From NCBI GenBank assembly GCA_009700155.1, contig WLMP01000026.1:1-10166 (forward strand): DNA of 10,166 nucleotides, in the 5' to 3' direction. The notes under the pieces are model-generated. The model was not told where the DNA came from. It ran no database searches and saw only the letters and a program-made list of their open reading frames with translations. Position 1 is the first letter of the stretch. Each line of letters begins with the position of its first letter. Source of the DNA: Actinomycetota bacterium. GTDB lineage: Bacteria > Actinomycetota > Actinomycetes > Nanopelagicales > Nanopelagicaceae. Shown here piece by piece: positions 1-6,231 of the stretch. The position numbers and the translations under genes were made by a program.

Positions 1-122
1 GGAGTTACTCCCCCAACAATCTTTGTTCCAGCTTTAAGCATTCTTTTGGTGTGCTTTGTTCCCTCTGAACCAGTCATTCCTTGCACAATTACTTTGGTGT
101 TTTCATTTACAAAAATAGCCAT
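1..122 (-). CDS. sucD: Succinyl-CoA synthetase (ADP-forming) alpha subunit, 5' end only
   Basis: Only the first 40 codons lie in the window; the gene continues beyond the left edge. The translation begins [20 protein letters not shown] and continues [21 protein letters not shown], which is the characteristic N-terminus of the alpha subunit, the CoA-binding Rossmann domain. With the beta subunit it makes succinyl-CoA synthetase, which interconverts succinyl-CoA and succinate in the TCA cycle while forming ATP or GTP in the cytoplasm. The ATG shares one base with the sucC stop (TAATG), so the two subunits are probably translationally coupled and made in equal amounts. No strong Shine-Dalgarno precedes the start, in keeping with coupling. 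The catalytic histidine lies outside the window. Confidence 0.95.
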   Translation of the reverse strand, partial: MAIFVNENTKVIVQGMTGSEGTKHTKRMLKAGTKIVGGVT

Positions 123-1282
123 TATTTTGCCGCCAATTCTGCCGCTTTTGCTGCAGCGCCATCCATAGTTTCAAGTTGCTGAACTAATGGATGATTTGCA
201 TCATTAAGAATTTTTCTACCAAGTTCAACATTGTTACCATCTAGACGAACAACTATTGGTTTAGTGGCTTTTGAACCTAAAATCTGTAATGCCTGAACTA
301 TTCCATTTGCAACCGCATCGCATGCAGTAATGCCACCAAAAACATTTACAAATACACTCTTTACGTCGCTATCACCTAAAATTATAGATAAGCCATTTGC
401 CATTACTTCAGCAGATGCACCGCCACCAATATCCAAGAAATTTGCTGGCTTAACGCCATACTTCTCACCAGCATAAGCCACTACATCTAAGGTGCTCATA
501 ACTAAACCAGCACCATTTCCAATAATTCCTACTTGCCCATCTAGTTTTACATAGTTTAGATCTTTCTCTTTCGCTAACGCCTCTAATGGATTTGTAGCGG
601 AGTGATCAACTAATTTCTCATGATCAGGATGTCTAAAACTTGAATTATCATCTAACGTTACTTTGCCATCTAAAGCAATAATCTTTCCATCAGCTGTTTT
701 AACTAGTGGATTGATCTCCATTAAAGTTGCATCTTCTTTAACAAATGCATCCCAAAGCTTAATTAACACCTCAGCAACTTGATCAACTACATCCGATGGG
801 AACTGGCCACCTTTAACAATCTCAATTGCTTTTGATTTATTTATTCCGATATTTGGGTCAATTCCGACTCGAGCAAGTTTTTCAGGAGTCTTATGCGCAA
901 CCTCTTCAATCTCCATGCCACCAGCCACTGATGCCATAACTAGAAAATTACGATTAGCTCTATCTAATAAAATAGCTAGATAGTATTCAGACTCAATTGG
1001 GGCTGCTTGAGCAATCATAACTTTTTTAACAATATGGCCTTTAATATCCATTCCTAAAATTGCAGTCGCTTTTTCTTTTGTATCGGCTGGATTTTCTGCC
1101 AATTTAACGCCACCAGCTTTTCCACGGCCACCAACTTTTACCTGCGCTTTTACAACAACTTTTCCGCCAATTCTTGATGCAGCAGACTCTGCCTCCTCGG
1201 CAGTACTAGCAACTGCTCCTGCTAAAACTGGAATTTGATGGGATTCAAAAAGATCACGTGCTTGGTACTCAAAAAGATCCAA
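122..1282 (-). CDS. sucC: Succinyl-CoA synthetase beta subunit (ATP-grasp)
   Basis: This is the nucleotide-binding beta subunit of succinyl-CoA synthetase, a TCA-cycle enzyme. It has 386 residues, the usual family length. The ATP-grasp domain covers about residues 2-240, with the [10 protein letters not shown] glycine-rich loop at 51-60 and the Mg-nucleotide residues in MEINPL (188-193, Asn191) and LDGK (Asp205). The ligase-CoA domain follows (about 250-380), with GNGAGL at 256-261, FLDIGGGA at 282-289 and NVFGGIT at 313-319. The start is TTG at 1282, chosen because it gives the conserved [14 protein letters not shown]-terminus and no ATG lies nearby. It sits 60 bp downstream of pcrA and overlaps sucD by one base, so pcrA-sucC-sucD may form one transcript, though a separate promoter is possible (see 1319-1324). 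Whether ATP or GTP is preferred cannot be read from the sequence. Confidence 0.97.
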   Translation of the reverse strand: MDLFEYQARDLFESHQIPVLAGAVASTAEEAESAASRIGGKVVVKAQVKVGGRGKAGGVKLAENPADTKEKATAILGMDIKGHIVKKVMIAQAAPIESEYYLAILLDRANRNFLVMASVAGGMEIEEVAHKTPEKLARVGIDPNIGINKSKAIEIVKGGQFPSDVVDQVAEVLIKLWDAFVKEDATLMEINPLVKTADGKIIALDGKVTLDDNSSFRHPDHEKLVDHSATNPLEALAKEKDLNYVKLDGQVGIIGNGAGLVMSTLDVVAYAGEKYGVKPANFLDIGGGASAEVMANGLSIILGDSDVKSVFVNVFGGITACDAVANGIVQALQILGSKATKPIVVRLDGNNVELGRKILNDANHPLVQQLETMDGAAAKAAELAAK

Positions 1283-1292
1283 TGTTTTCCCC

Positions 1293-1300
1293 GATCACCT
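1293..1300 (-). promoter_or_regulatory. Extended ribosome binding site for sucC
   Basis: Read on the minus strand this is AGGTGATC, an eight-base match to the complement of the 16S rRNA 3' end (GAUCACCU). It lies 10 bases before the TTG start at 1282. It supports TTG as the true start, although the pairing is shifted toward the 3' side of the usual GGAGG core. Confidence 0.5.
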
Positions 1301-1318
1301 GGCTACTGCAAGGTCGTA

Positions 1319-1324
1319 ATAGTA
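1319..1324 (-). promoter_or_regulatory. Possible -10 element of a sucCD promoter
   Basis: The minus strand reads TACTAT, a good TAnnnT hexamer, just after the pcrA stop and about 36 bases upstream of the sucC start. This would give a short leader carrying the AGGTGATC site. No good -35 is visible at 16-18 bp, so an internal promoter is only a possibility; readthrough from pcrA would also serve. Confidence 0.3.
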
Positions 1325-1342
1325 ATGAACTACTTCAAAAAT

Positions 1343-3556
1343 TTATAATTTTTCAACTGGGGCGTAACGTAATAACAGTCTCTTTGGCCCAAATGAGCCA
1401 AAATCAATGGTGGCCTCAGCCCTGTCGCCTTCACCACTTACCTCAATTACAGTTCCTAACCCAAATGTGTCATGTGATACTCGCTCACCAACTTCTAGTT
1501 GCATTGTGTTACTTACTTTTCCAGTAGCTTTTGGTGCTGCGAAATTTCTTTTTATTGTTGACCTAGAACTAATGGTTTTTTCCTGCGCTTGGTTCCATTC
1601 AATTACATTTTCTGGAATCTCACTGATAAATCTTGAAGCAGCGTTATAGTTTGGCGTACCCCAAGCAGATCGGTACTCAGCTCTAGTTATAAAGAGATTT
1701 TCTCTTGCTCTAGTCAATCCAACATAAGCAAGTCGCCGCTCTTCCTGCAGCTCCTCTGGATCATCTAGCGTTCTAGAGTGAGGAAAAATTCCTTCCTCCA
1801 TCCCAGTTAAAAATACTGTCGGAAACTCTAAACCTTTTGCAGTATGTAGGGTCATCATTGTTACAACACCGCCATGATCCTCACCATCTGGAATTTGATC
1901 TGCATCAGCAACAAGTGAAACATCTTCTAAAAATCCAGTAAGGCTTATCTCTTCACCTTCATCAACTTCGCTCTCTTCATACTCTGTAGCAACAGCAACT
2001 AGCTCTTCTAAATTCTCTACCCTTACCTCATCTTGTGGATCTTTACTCTCTTCTAACTCCGACAATAGACCTGACTGCTCTAATACAGCTTGCGCAATTA
2101 CTGATGGCCTAGTCTTAGCCTCAACAAGTGTTTGCATAGATTTAATGAATCTCACAAATTCAATAAGTGTTGCAGAAGATTTAGCTGCAATCTCTTGATT
2201 CTTATCTACCTCACACAAAGCTTGCCAAAAAGTTAAATCATTATTTTTAGAGTAAAGATCTAACTGATCTAATGCACGATCACCAATTCCTCGCTTTGGA
2301 GTATTGATTATCCTTCGCATTGATACCTCATCTTCTGGATTCACAACTACTCTCAGATAGGCAAGAAGATCCTTAACCTCTTTACGCTCATAAAACCTAA
2401 CTCCGCCAACAACTTTGTATGCAATTCCAATACGCATAAATACCTCTTCAAATACGCGAGATTGTGCATTTGTTCGGTAAAAAATTGCAGTATCTCCAGG
2501 TTTAGATTTTCCAAGGTCGCGAAGTATTGCAATTTGGCGAACTACAAAATCAGCTTCATCATGCTCACTCTCTGCAACATAGCCAGTTATTAACGGCCCA
2601 CTGCCAGCATCTGACCAAAGATTTTTTTCCTTTCTGCCGTCATTATTTGAAATCACAGCATTTGCTGCGCTTAAAATGTTTTGAGTTGATCGATAGTTTT
2701 GCTCAAGTAATACTGTTTTAGCATTTGGATAATCATTTTCAAATTGTAAAATGTTTCTTATATTAGCTCCCCTAAATGCATATATTGATTGATCAGCATC
2801 GCCAACAACGCATAGTTCGGCAGGAGGAAATCCTTCTAGCTCTGATCCCACTAGCTCTTTAATTAAAATATACTGGGCATGATTTGTATCCTGATACTCA
2901 TCTACCAAAATATGCCTAAACCTTGACCGGTATTTCGCTTTAACCTCAGGATGTCTTTGCAATACCTCTACAGTTTTAGCTATTAGATCATCAAAGTCCA
3001 TAGAGTTAGCAGCTGAAAGTCGTTTTTGATAGATACTAAAAACTTGTGCAACTATTTCTTGAAACTGATCTTTAGCTTGATTCAAATAATCTGCTGGGCC
3101 CATTAACTCATTTTTTGCTTGAGAGATAAATGAAGCTACAGCTCTTGGTGCATAGCGTTTCTCATCAAGGTTTAGATCTCTCATTACTAATGTAACTAAT
3201 CTGAGAGAATCGCTTTGATCATAAATTGTAAAAGCATTTGTATATCCAAGTAAAGTTGCTTCTTTTCTCAAAATTCGAACACATGCAGAGTGGAAGGTTG
3301 AAACCCACATTACCTTTGCGCGCTCTCCAACTAGCTCTGCTACCCGCTCTTTCATTTCACCGGCAGCCTTATTGGTAAAAGTAATTGCAAGCACTTCATA
3401 TGGTGCAACATTTCGTTCAGCTAAAAGGTATGCAACTCTTCGAGTTAAGACTCGAGTTTTCCCAGAACCCGCTCCTGCCACAACAAGCAGTGGGCAGCCT
3501 TCGGTTTTAACCGCCGCTAGTTGATTCGGGTTTAAACCTTGAGTTAATGCGGACAT
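1343..3556 (-). CDS. pcrA: ATP-dependent DNA helicase of the UvrD/PcrA family
   Basis: This is a superfamily 1A 3'-5' helicase acting in DNA repair, replication restart and transcription-coupled processes. From the ATG at 3556 it has 737 residues, normal for PcrA. All helicase motifs are intact: Q motif LNPNQLAAV (8-16), Walker A AGAGSGKT (27-34), Walker B VDEYQDT (218-224), motif III GDADQSIYAFRGA (252-264), motif IV EQNYRST (285-291), motif V TLHTAKGLEF (569-578) and motif VI with YVGLTRARE (611-619). The C-terminal segment at 690-737 (GERVSHDTFGLGTVIEV...) is the Tudor-like domain that binds RNA polymerase in PcrA/UvrD. A reading frame continues upstream to 3727, but that extension has no helicase homology and runs antisense into the divergent deacetylase gene, so 3556 is preferred. 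There is no Shine-Dalgarno; a TAGACT hexamer 7 bases upstream suggests a leaderless mRNA. Confidence 0.97.
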   Translation of the reverse strand: MSALTQGLNPNQLAAVKTEGCPLLVVAGAGSGKTRVLTRRVAYLLAERNVAPYEVLAITFTNKAAGEMKERVAELVGERAKVMWVSTFHSACVRILRKEATLLGYTNAFTIYDQSDSLRLVTLVMRDLNLDEKRYAPRAVASFISQAKNELMGPADYLNQAKDQFQEIVAQVFSIYQKRLSAANSMDFDDLIAKTVEVLQRHPEVKAKYRSRFRHILVDEYQDTNHAQYILIKELVGSELEGFPPAELCVVGDADQSIYAFRGANIRNILQFENDYPNAKTVLLEQNYRSTQNILSAANAVISNNDGRKEKNLWSDAGSGPLITGYVAESEHDEADFVVRQIAILRDLGKSKPGDTAIFYRTNAQSRVFEEVFMRIGIAYKVVGGVRFYERKEVKDLLAYLRVVVNPEDEVSMRRIINTPKRGIGDRALDQLDLYSKNNDLTFWQALCEVDKNQEIAAKSSATLIEFVRFIKSMQTLVEAKTRPSVIAQAVLEQSGLLSELEESKDPQDEVRVENLEELVAVATEYEESEVDEGEEISLTGFLEDVSLVADADQIPDGEDHGGVVTMMTLHTAKGLEFPTVFLTGMEEGIFPHSRTLDDPEELQEERRLAYVGLTRARENLFITRAEYRSAWGTPNYNAASRFISEIPENVIEWNQAQEKTISSRSTIKRNFAAPKATGKVSNTMQLEVGERVSHDTFGLGTVIEVSGEGDRAEATIDFGSFGPKRLLLRYAPVEKL

Positions 3557-3563
3557 ATTGCTA

Positions 3564-3569
3564 AGTCTA
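3564..3569 (-). promoter_or_regulatory. Candidate -10 element of pcrA, leaderless type
   Basis: The minus strand reads TAGACT, followed by 7 bases and then the pcrA ATG at 3556, so transcription would begin at or next to the A of the start codon. No clear -35 is seen at 16-18 bp, and no Shine-Dalgarno is present, which favours a leaderless transcript. Confidence 0.42.
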
Positions 3570-3578
3570 TCGGTGGGT

Positions 3579-3606
3579 AAGACAAAGAGATTTGCTGCGG
3601 TAATCT
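3579..3606 (+). promoter_or_regulatory. Candidate promoter of the PIG-L deacetylase gene
   Basis: A -35-like AAGACA (3579-3584; four of six consensus bases) is followed after 16 bases by TAATCT (3601-3606), a good -10. The ATG at 3615 lies 8 bases further on, so the transcript would be leaderless or nearly so. The whole element lies inside the 58 bp divergent gap shared with pcrA. Confidence 0.45.
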
Positions 3607-3614
3607 TGCCTCCA

Positions 3615-4340
3615 ATGAAGCCATTAGATGATAGTGAAATCAAACGCGTACTAGTAGTTACCGCACATCCGGATGATTGTGACTTCGGAGCAGGTGGAAC
3701 TATTGCCCAATGGACTGCAAAAGGCATTCATGTTTCATACTGTATTTGCACAAACGGTGACCAAGGCGGAGAAGATCCAAATGTACCTCGAAAAGATATG
3801 CCAAAGATTAGACAGCATGAACAGCGCCAAGCTGGTCTAGCTGTTGGCGTAACTGATATTACTTTTCTAAATTATCGTGATGGTTGGTTAGTACCAACCA
3901 TAGAGCTACGTAAAGAGATTGTCAGGCAAATCAGAATTACAAAACCTGACCGCATGGTGATCCAATCCCCAGAAAGAAACTGGGAGAGATTATTTGCCTC
4001 TCATCCAGATCATATGGCTGCAGGTGAGGCGGCAATTCAAGCGGTTTATCCAGACTCTAGGAATGCATTCGCATTTGAAGATTTACTAAAAGAAGAAGGA
4101 TTAGAGCCTTGGCGCGTAAGAGAAGTTTGGGTAATGTCCTCTCAAAATCCAGATCATTTTGTGGATATAACATTAACTTTTGATAAAAAAATGAATGCAC
4201 TGCATAGTCATGTTAGTCAAACAGCTCATAATGAGAATTTAGAAAAAATGGTTCGTGAATGGGGCGAAAAAAACGCCGAGTCCCATAATTTACCTGCTGG
4301 ATCTATTGCTGAAGTGTTTAAAATTGTTAACACAAACTAG
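3615..4340 (+). CDS. PIG-L family zinc-dependent N-deacetylase (LmbE-like)
   Basis: This 241-residue cytoplasmic protein belongs to the PIG-L/LmbE fold, whose members remove acetyl groups from N-acetylglucosamine-type substrates or cleave related amides (MshB, Mca and BshB are examples). The family signature AHPDD is at 17-21: by family analogy His18 and Asp21 bind zinc and Asp20 is the general base. The third ligand is His133 in SHPDHMAAG (129-137). CTNGDQGG at 45-52 is another conserved block of the actinobacterial branch. The substrate is unknown; the protein is shorter than MshB or Mca (about 290-300 residues), so mycothiol biosynthesis should not be assumed. The ATG at 3615 is preferred to an in-frame TTG at 3558, because the extra 19 residues are unlike the family and would cover the promoter. 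It is the only plus-strand gene; its TAG stop overlaps that of the convergent cyclophilin gene. Confidence 0.88.
   Translation: MKPLDDSEIKRVLVVTAHPDDCDFGAGGTIAQWTAKGIHVSYCICTNGDQGGEDPNVPRKDMPKIRQHEQRQAGLAVGVTDITFLNYRDGWLVPTIELRKEIVRQIRITKPDRMVIQSPERNWERLFASHPDHMAAGEAAIQAVYPDSRNAFAFEDLLKEEGLEPWRVREVWVMSSQNPDHFVDITLTFDKKMNALHSHVSQTAHNENLEKMVREWGEKNAESHNLPAGSIAEVFKIVNTN
4337..4340. other. CTAG palindrome serving as stop codon on both strands
   Basis: The plus-strand deacetylase gene ends with TAG at 4338-4340, and the minus-strand cyclophilin gene ends with TAG at 4339-4337. The self-complementary CTAG therefore supplies both stops. There is no room between the genes for a terminator, so each transcript must run into the other gene's 3' end. 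Confidence 0.95.
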
Positions 4341-4993
4341 CGGACTTTAACTCTTTCAATAGCAATTTTACGTTTTGGTGAACCATCAGATTTACCGTTT
4401 ACTACTCCATCTTTCGCAATTGCTCTGACTATATCTAAACCCTTAGTTACTTTTCCCCAGATTGTGTAACTTGGCGGCAATGAAGAATCTTCATACACAA
4501 TAAAGAACTGGCTTCCATTACTAATAACTTCTGAATTCCAAATACCTACTGTCCCGGCTGGATAATTATTCTCAATGCTTTTTGGAAGATTTTCATTATC
4601 GTATTCAAAACTTAACTGGCCCATTCCTGTTGCAGTTGGGTCTCCACAATGTAGTAGGTAGATTTCGTTAGTTGTTAAACGGTGGCACAGAGTTTCATTA
4701 AAAAAGCCATTTCTTGCTAGTGACAACATAGTTGTTACCGCAATCGGTGCACTTGCACCATATGCCTCAATCGTAATATCACCACAATTAGTAGCAAAAC
4801 TTAGTGTTCTATTTTTAAATGGAGCCTTAACCTCAGGAGGTAATACATTCTTTACAGTATGGCCTTTTGCTTTTGTACTCTTACAATTAAGTTTATAAGG
4901 TTTACTACTAGGCGCAGCTACTGCACTTGAGGTAAAAATAGTCGAAATCGCAAAAACACTGATGGTAAGCAAAGTTATTTTTGTTTTTACCAT
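4337..4993 (-). CDS. Secreted cyclophilin-type peptidyl-prolyl cis-trans isomerase
   Basis: This 218-residue protein combines a Sec signal peptide with a cyclophilin domain. The signal has basic residues at 3-5, a hydrophobic core (6-20) and an AVA-A cleavage site near residue 26, so the mature protein should be outside the membrane. The cyclophilin domain covers about 63-217: CHRLTT (103-108) holds the catalytic Arg105, CGDPTATGMG is at 116-125, SQFFIVY at 161-167 and YTIWGKV at 176-182. There is no lipobox. It differs from typical cyclophilins: the usual MANAG block is IWNSE (151-155), the Gln before (C/G)GDP is His115, and FGKV is WGKV. Four cysteines (37, 70, 103, 116) remain after export and could form disulfides. 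The ATG at 4993 has no Shine-Dalgarno; a candidate promoter lies directly upstream. Prolyl isomerase activity is inferred from the fold and Arg105 and may be weak. Confidence 0.9.
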   Translation of the reverse strand: MVKTKITLLTISVFAISTIFTSSAVAAPSSKPYKLNCKSTKAKGHTVKNVLPPEVKAPFKNRTLSFATNCGDITIEAYGASAPIAVTTMLSLARNGFFNETLCHRLTTNEIYLLHCGDPTATGMGQLSFEYDNENLPKSIENNYPAGTVGIWNSEVISNGSQFFIVYEDSSLPPSYTIWGKVTKGLDIVRAIAKDGVVNGKSDGSPKRKIAIERVKVR

Positions 4994-4999
4994 GGCAAA

Positions 5000-5028
5000 A
5001 GTTTAATCAATATTCTTTCAATACCCAA
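5000..5028 (-). promoter_or_regulatory. Candidate promoter of the cyclophilin gene
   Basis: Read on the minus strand, TTGGGT (5028-5023) is followed by a 17 bp spacer and TAAACT (5005-5000), which ends 6 bases before the ATG at 4993. Transcription would start at about the start codon. The -35 falls inside one arm of the dyad at 5020-5053. Confidence 0.4.
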
Positions 5029-5053
5029 GAAAAATTCATAGTTATTGGGTATT
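5020..5053. repeat. Perfect 9-bp inverted repeat between guaB3 and the cyclophilin gene
   Basis: AATACCCAA (5020-5028) and TTGGGTATT (5045-5053) are exact reverse complements separated by 16 bases, with three further T/A pairs outside a single mismatch. On neither strand does a T-run follow, so it is a poor intrinsic terminator. One arm covers the candidate -35 of the cyclophilin gene, so a repressor or activator site is possible; this is inference. Confidence 0.5.
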
Positions 5054-5084
5054 AAAATCAAATTTTAAGCACTTTCACAGACAG

Positions 5085-6194
5085 TTAAGGTTTTACTACT
5101 AACTCAACCCTTTGGAACTCTTTTAAATCTGAGTAACCACAAGTTGCCATTGATCTTTTAAGAGCACCAAATAGGTTCATTGAGCCATCTGAAGTGTTGG
5201 ATGGGCCAAGTAAAACTTCACTTAAAGATCCAACAGTTCCAACGCTGACACGGTTTCCTCTTGGCAGTTGTTCATGGTGAGCCTCTTGACCCCAATGCCA
5301 GCCCTTACCAGGTGCCTCTAGCGCCTTAGCAAGTGGTGACCCCATCATTATTGCATCTGCACCACAAGCAATAGCTTTTGCAATCTCACCGCTAGAGCCA
5401 ACGGAGCCATCTGCAATAACGTGAACATATCTTCCACCTGATTCATCCAAGTAATCACGTCGAGCAGATGCCACCTCTGCAACTGCAGATGCCATCGGTA
5501 CAGAAATTCCTAGAACTGTTTTAGTTGTATGGGCTGAACCACCACCAAATCCAACTAAAACACCAGCTGCTCCTGATCGCATTAAATGCTGAGCACCTTG
5601 TGCTGTTGCGCAACCACCAACAATTACAGGTACATCTAGATCATAAATAAATTTTTTCAAATTTAGCGAGGTTGAATTCACAGATACATGTTCTGCTGAA
5701 ACGGTAGTCCCGCGAATTACAAAGATATCAACGCCAGCATCAATTACAGCCTTATGAAATTCTGCAGTGCGTTGAGGTGAAAGTGCACCTGCCACAGTTA
5801 CGCCTGCTGCTCGAATTTGTGAGATTCTTTCCTTAATTAAGGTCGGTTGTATTGGTGCTGCATAAATCTCTTGCATCCTTCTAATCGCTTTATCTTCAGA
5901 AAGCTTTGCCATATCTGCTAGCTGCTTTTCAGCATCTTCATACCTTGTCCAAATTCCTTCAAGATTTAATACTCCAAGACCACCTGCCTTACCAATCATG
6001 ATTGCTGTTTCTGGTGATACAACAGAATCCATTGGTGCTGCTAAAAATGGTAAATCAAATTTATATGCATCTATCTGCCATGAAATCGATACCTCTTGTG
6101 CATCACGTGTTCTTCGGGAAGGAACAATTGCAATATCATCAAATGAGTATGCAGTTCTGGCACGCTTTCCTGCCGCAATTTCAATCTCTAACAT
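5085..6194 (-). CDS. guaB3: GuaB3-family IMP dehydrogenase/GMP reductase-like protein
   Basis: This is a 369-residue (beta/alpha)8 barrel protein of the IMPDH/GMPR superfamily, most like actinobacterial GuaB3. It lacks the CBS (Bateman) insert of IMP dehydrogenase, which explains its length against about 490-510 for GuaB. Visible elements are SFDDIAIVPS (17-26), LAAPMDSVVS (51-60), GGLGVLNLEG (71-80), IVGGCATAQG (191-200), VIADGSVGSSGEIAKAIACG (259-278, phosphate-binding region), IMMGSPLA (282-289) and the C-terminal LKRSMATCGYSDLKEFQRVE. The loop that normally reads GSxCTTR, with the catalytic Cys, reads GSAHTTK here (219-225), putting His222 at that position. Known work reports GMP reductase activity for a cyanobacterial GuaB3; the reaction here is uncertain. 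The start is ATG 6194, 33 bp after the ROK kinase gene, without a Shine-Dalgarno but with a leaderless-type -10. The groEL-guaB-guaB3 neighbourhood is familiar from actinobacteria. Confidence 0.92.
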   Translation of the reverse strand: MLEIEIAAGKRARTAYSFDDIAIVPSRRTRDAQEVSISWQIDAYKFDLPFLAAPMDSVVSPETAIMIGKAGGLGVLNLEGIWTRYEDAEKQLADMAKLSEDKAIRRMQEIYAAPIQPTLIKERISQIRAAGVTVAGALSPQRTAEFHKAVIDAGVDIFVIRGTTVSAEHVSVNSTSLNLKKFIYDLDVPVIVGGCATAQGAQHLMRSGAAGVLVGFGGGSAHTTKTVLGISVPMASAVAEVASARRDYLDESGGRYVHVIADGSVGSSGEIAKAIACGADAIMMGSPLAKALEAPGKGWHWGQEAHHEQLPRGNRVSVGTVGSLSEVLLGPSNTSDGSMNLFGALKRSMATCGYSDLKEFQRVELVVKP

Positions 6195-6201
6195 ATGGGT
6201 A

Positions 6202-6231
6202 ATCGTATCTGTTATCTACAAAGTATTTCAC
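6202..6231 (-). promoter_or_regulatory. Candidate promoter of guaB3, leaderless type
   Basis: On the minus strand GTGAAA (6231-6226; four of six -35 bases) is followed after 18 bp by TACGAT (6207-6202), 7 bases before the guaB3 ATG. The -35 overlaps the stop codon of the ROK kinase gene. The spacing predicts a transcript that starts at the ATG. Confidence 0.38.

Noticed and set aside
1258..1649. Plus-strand open frames opposite sucC/pcrA
   Set aside because: They lie antisense to well-conserved coding sequence, have low-complexity non-protein-like translations and no ribosome binding site.
2527..2721. Plus-strand open frame within pcrA
   Set aside because: Antisense shadow of helicase motif-containing sequence; the composition is unlike a real protein.
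3558..3614. TTG-initiated extension of the deacetylase by 19 residues
   Set aside because: The added sequence is unlike the family, would start 2 bases from the pcrA ATG, and would cover the candidate promoter.
3557..3727. N-terminal extension of pcrA by 57 residues (to an upstream start at 3727)
   Set aside because: The extra residues show no helicase similarity and are antisense to the start of the deacetylase gene, including its AHPDD motif. PcrA proteins begin near the LNPNQ motif, which fits the ATG at 3556.
5016..5057. Inverted repeat as an intrinsic terminator of guaB3
   Set aside because: The stem is mostly AT beyond a CCC/GGG core, the loop is 16 bases, and no T-run follows on either strand.
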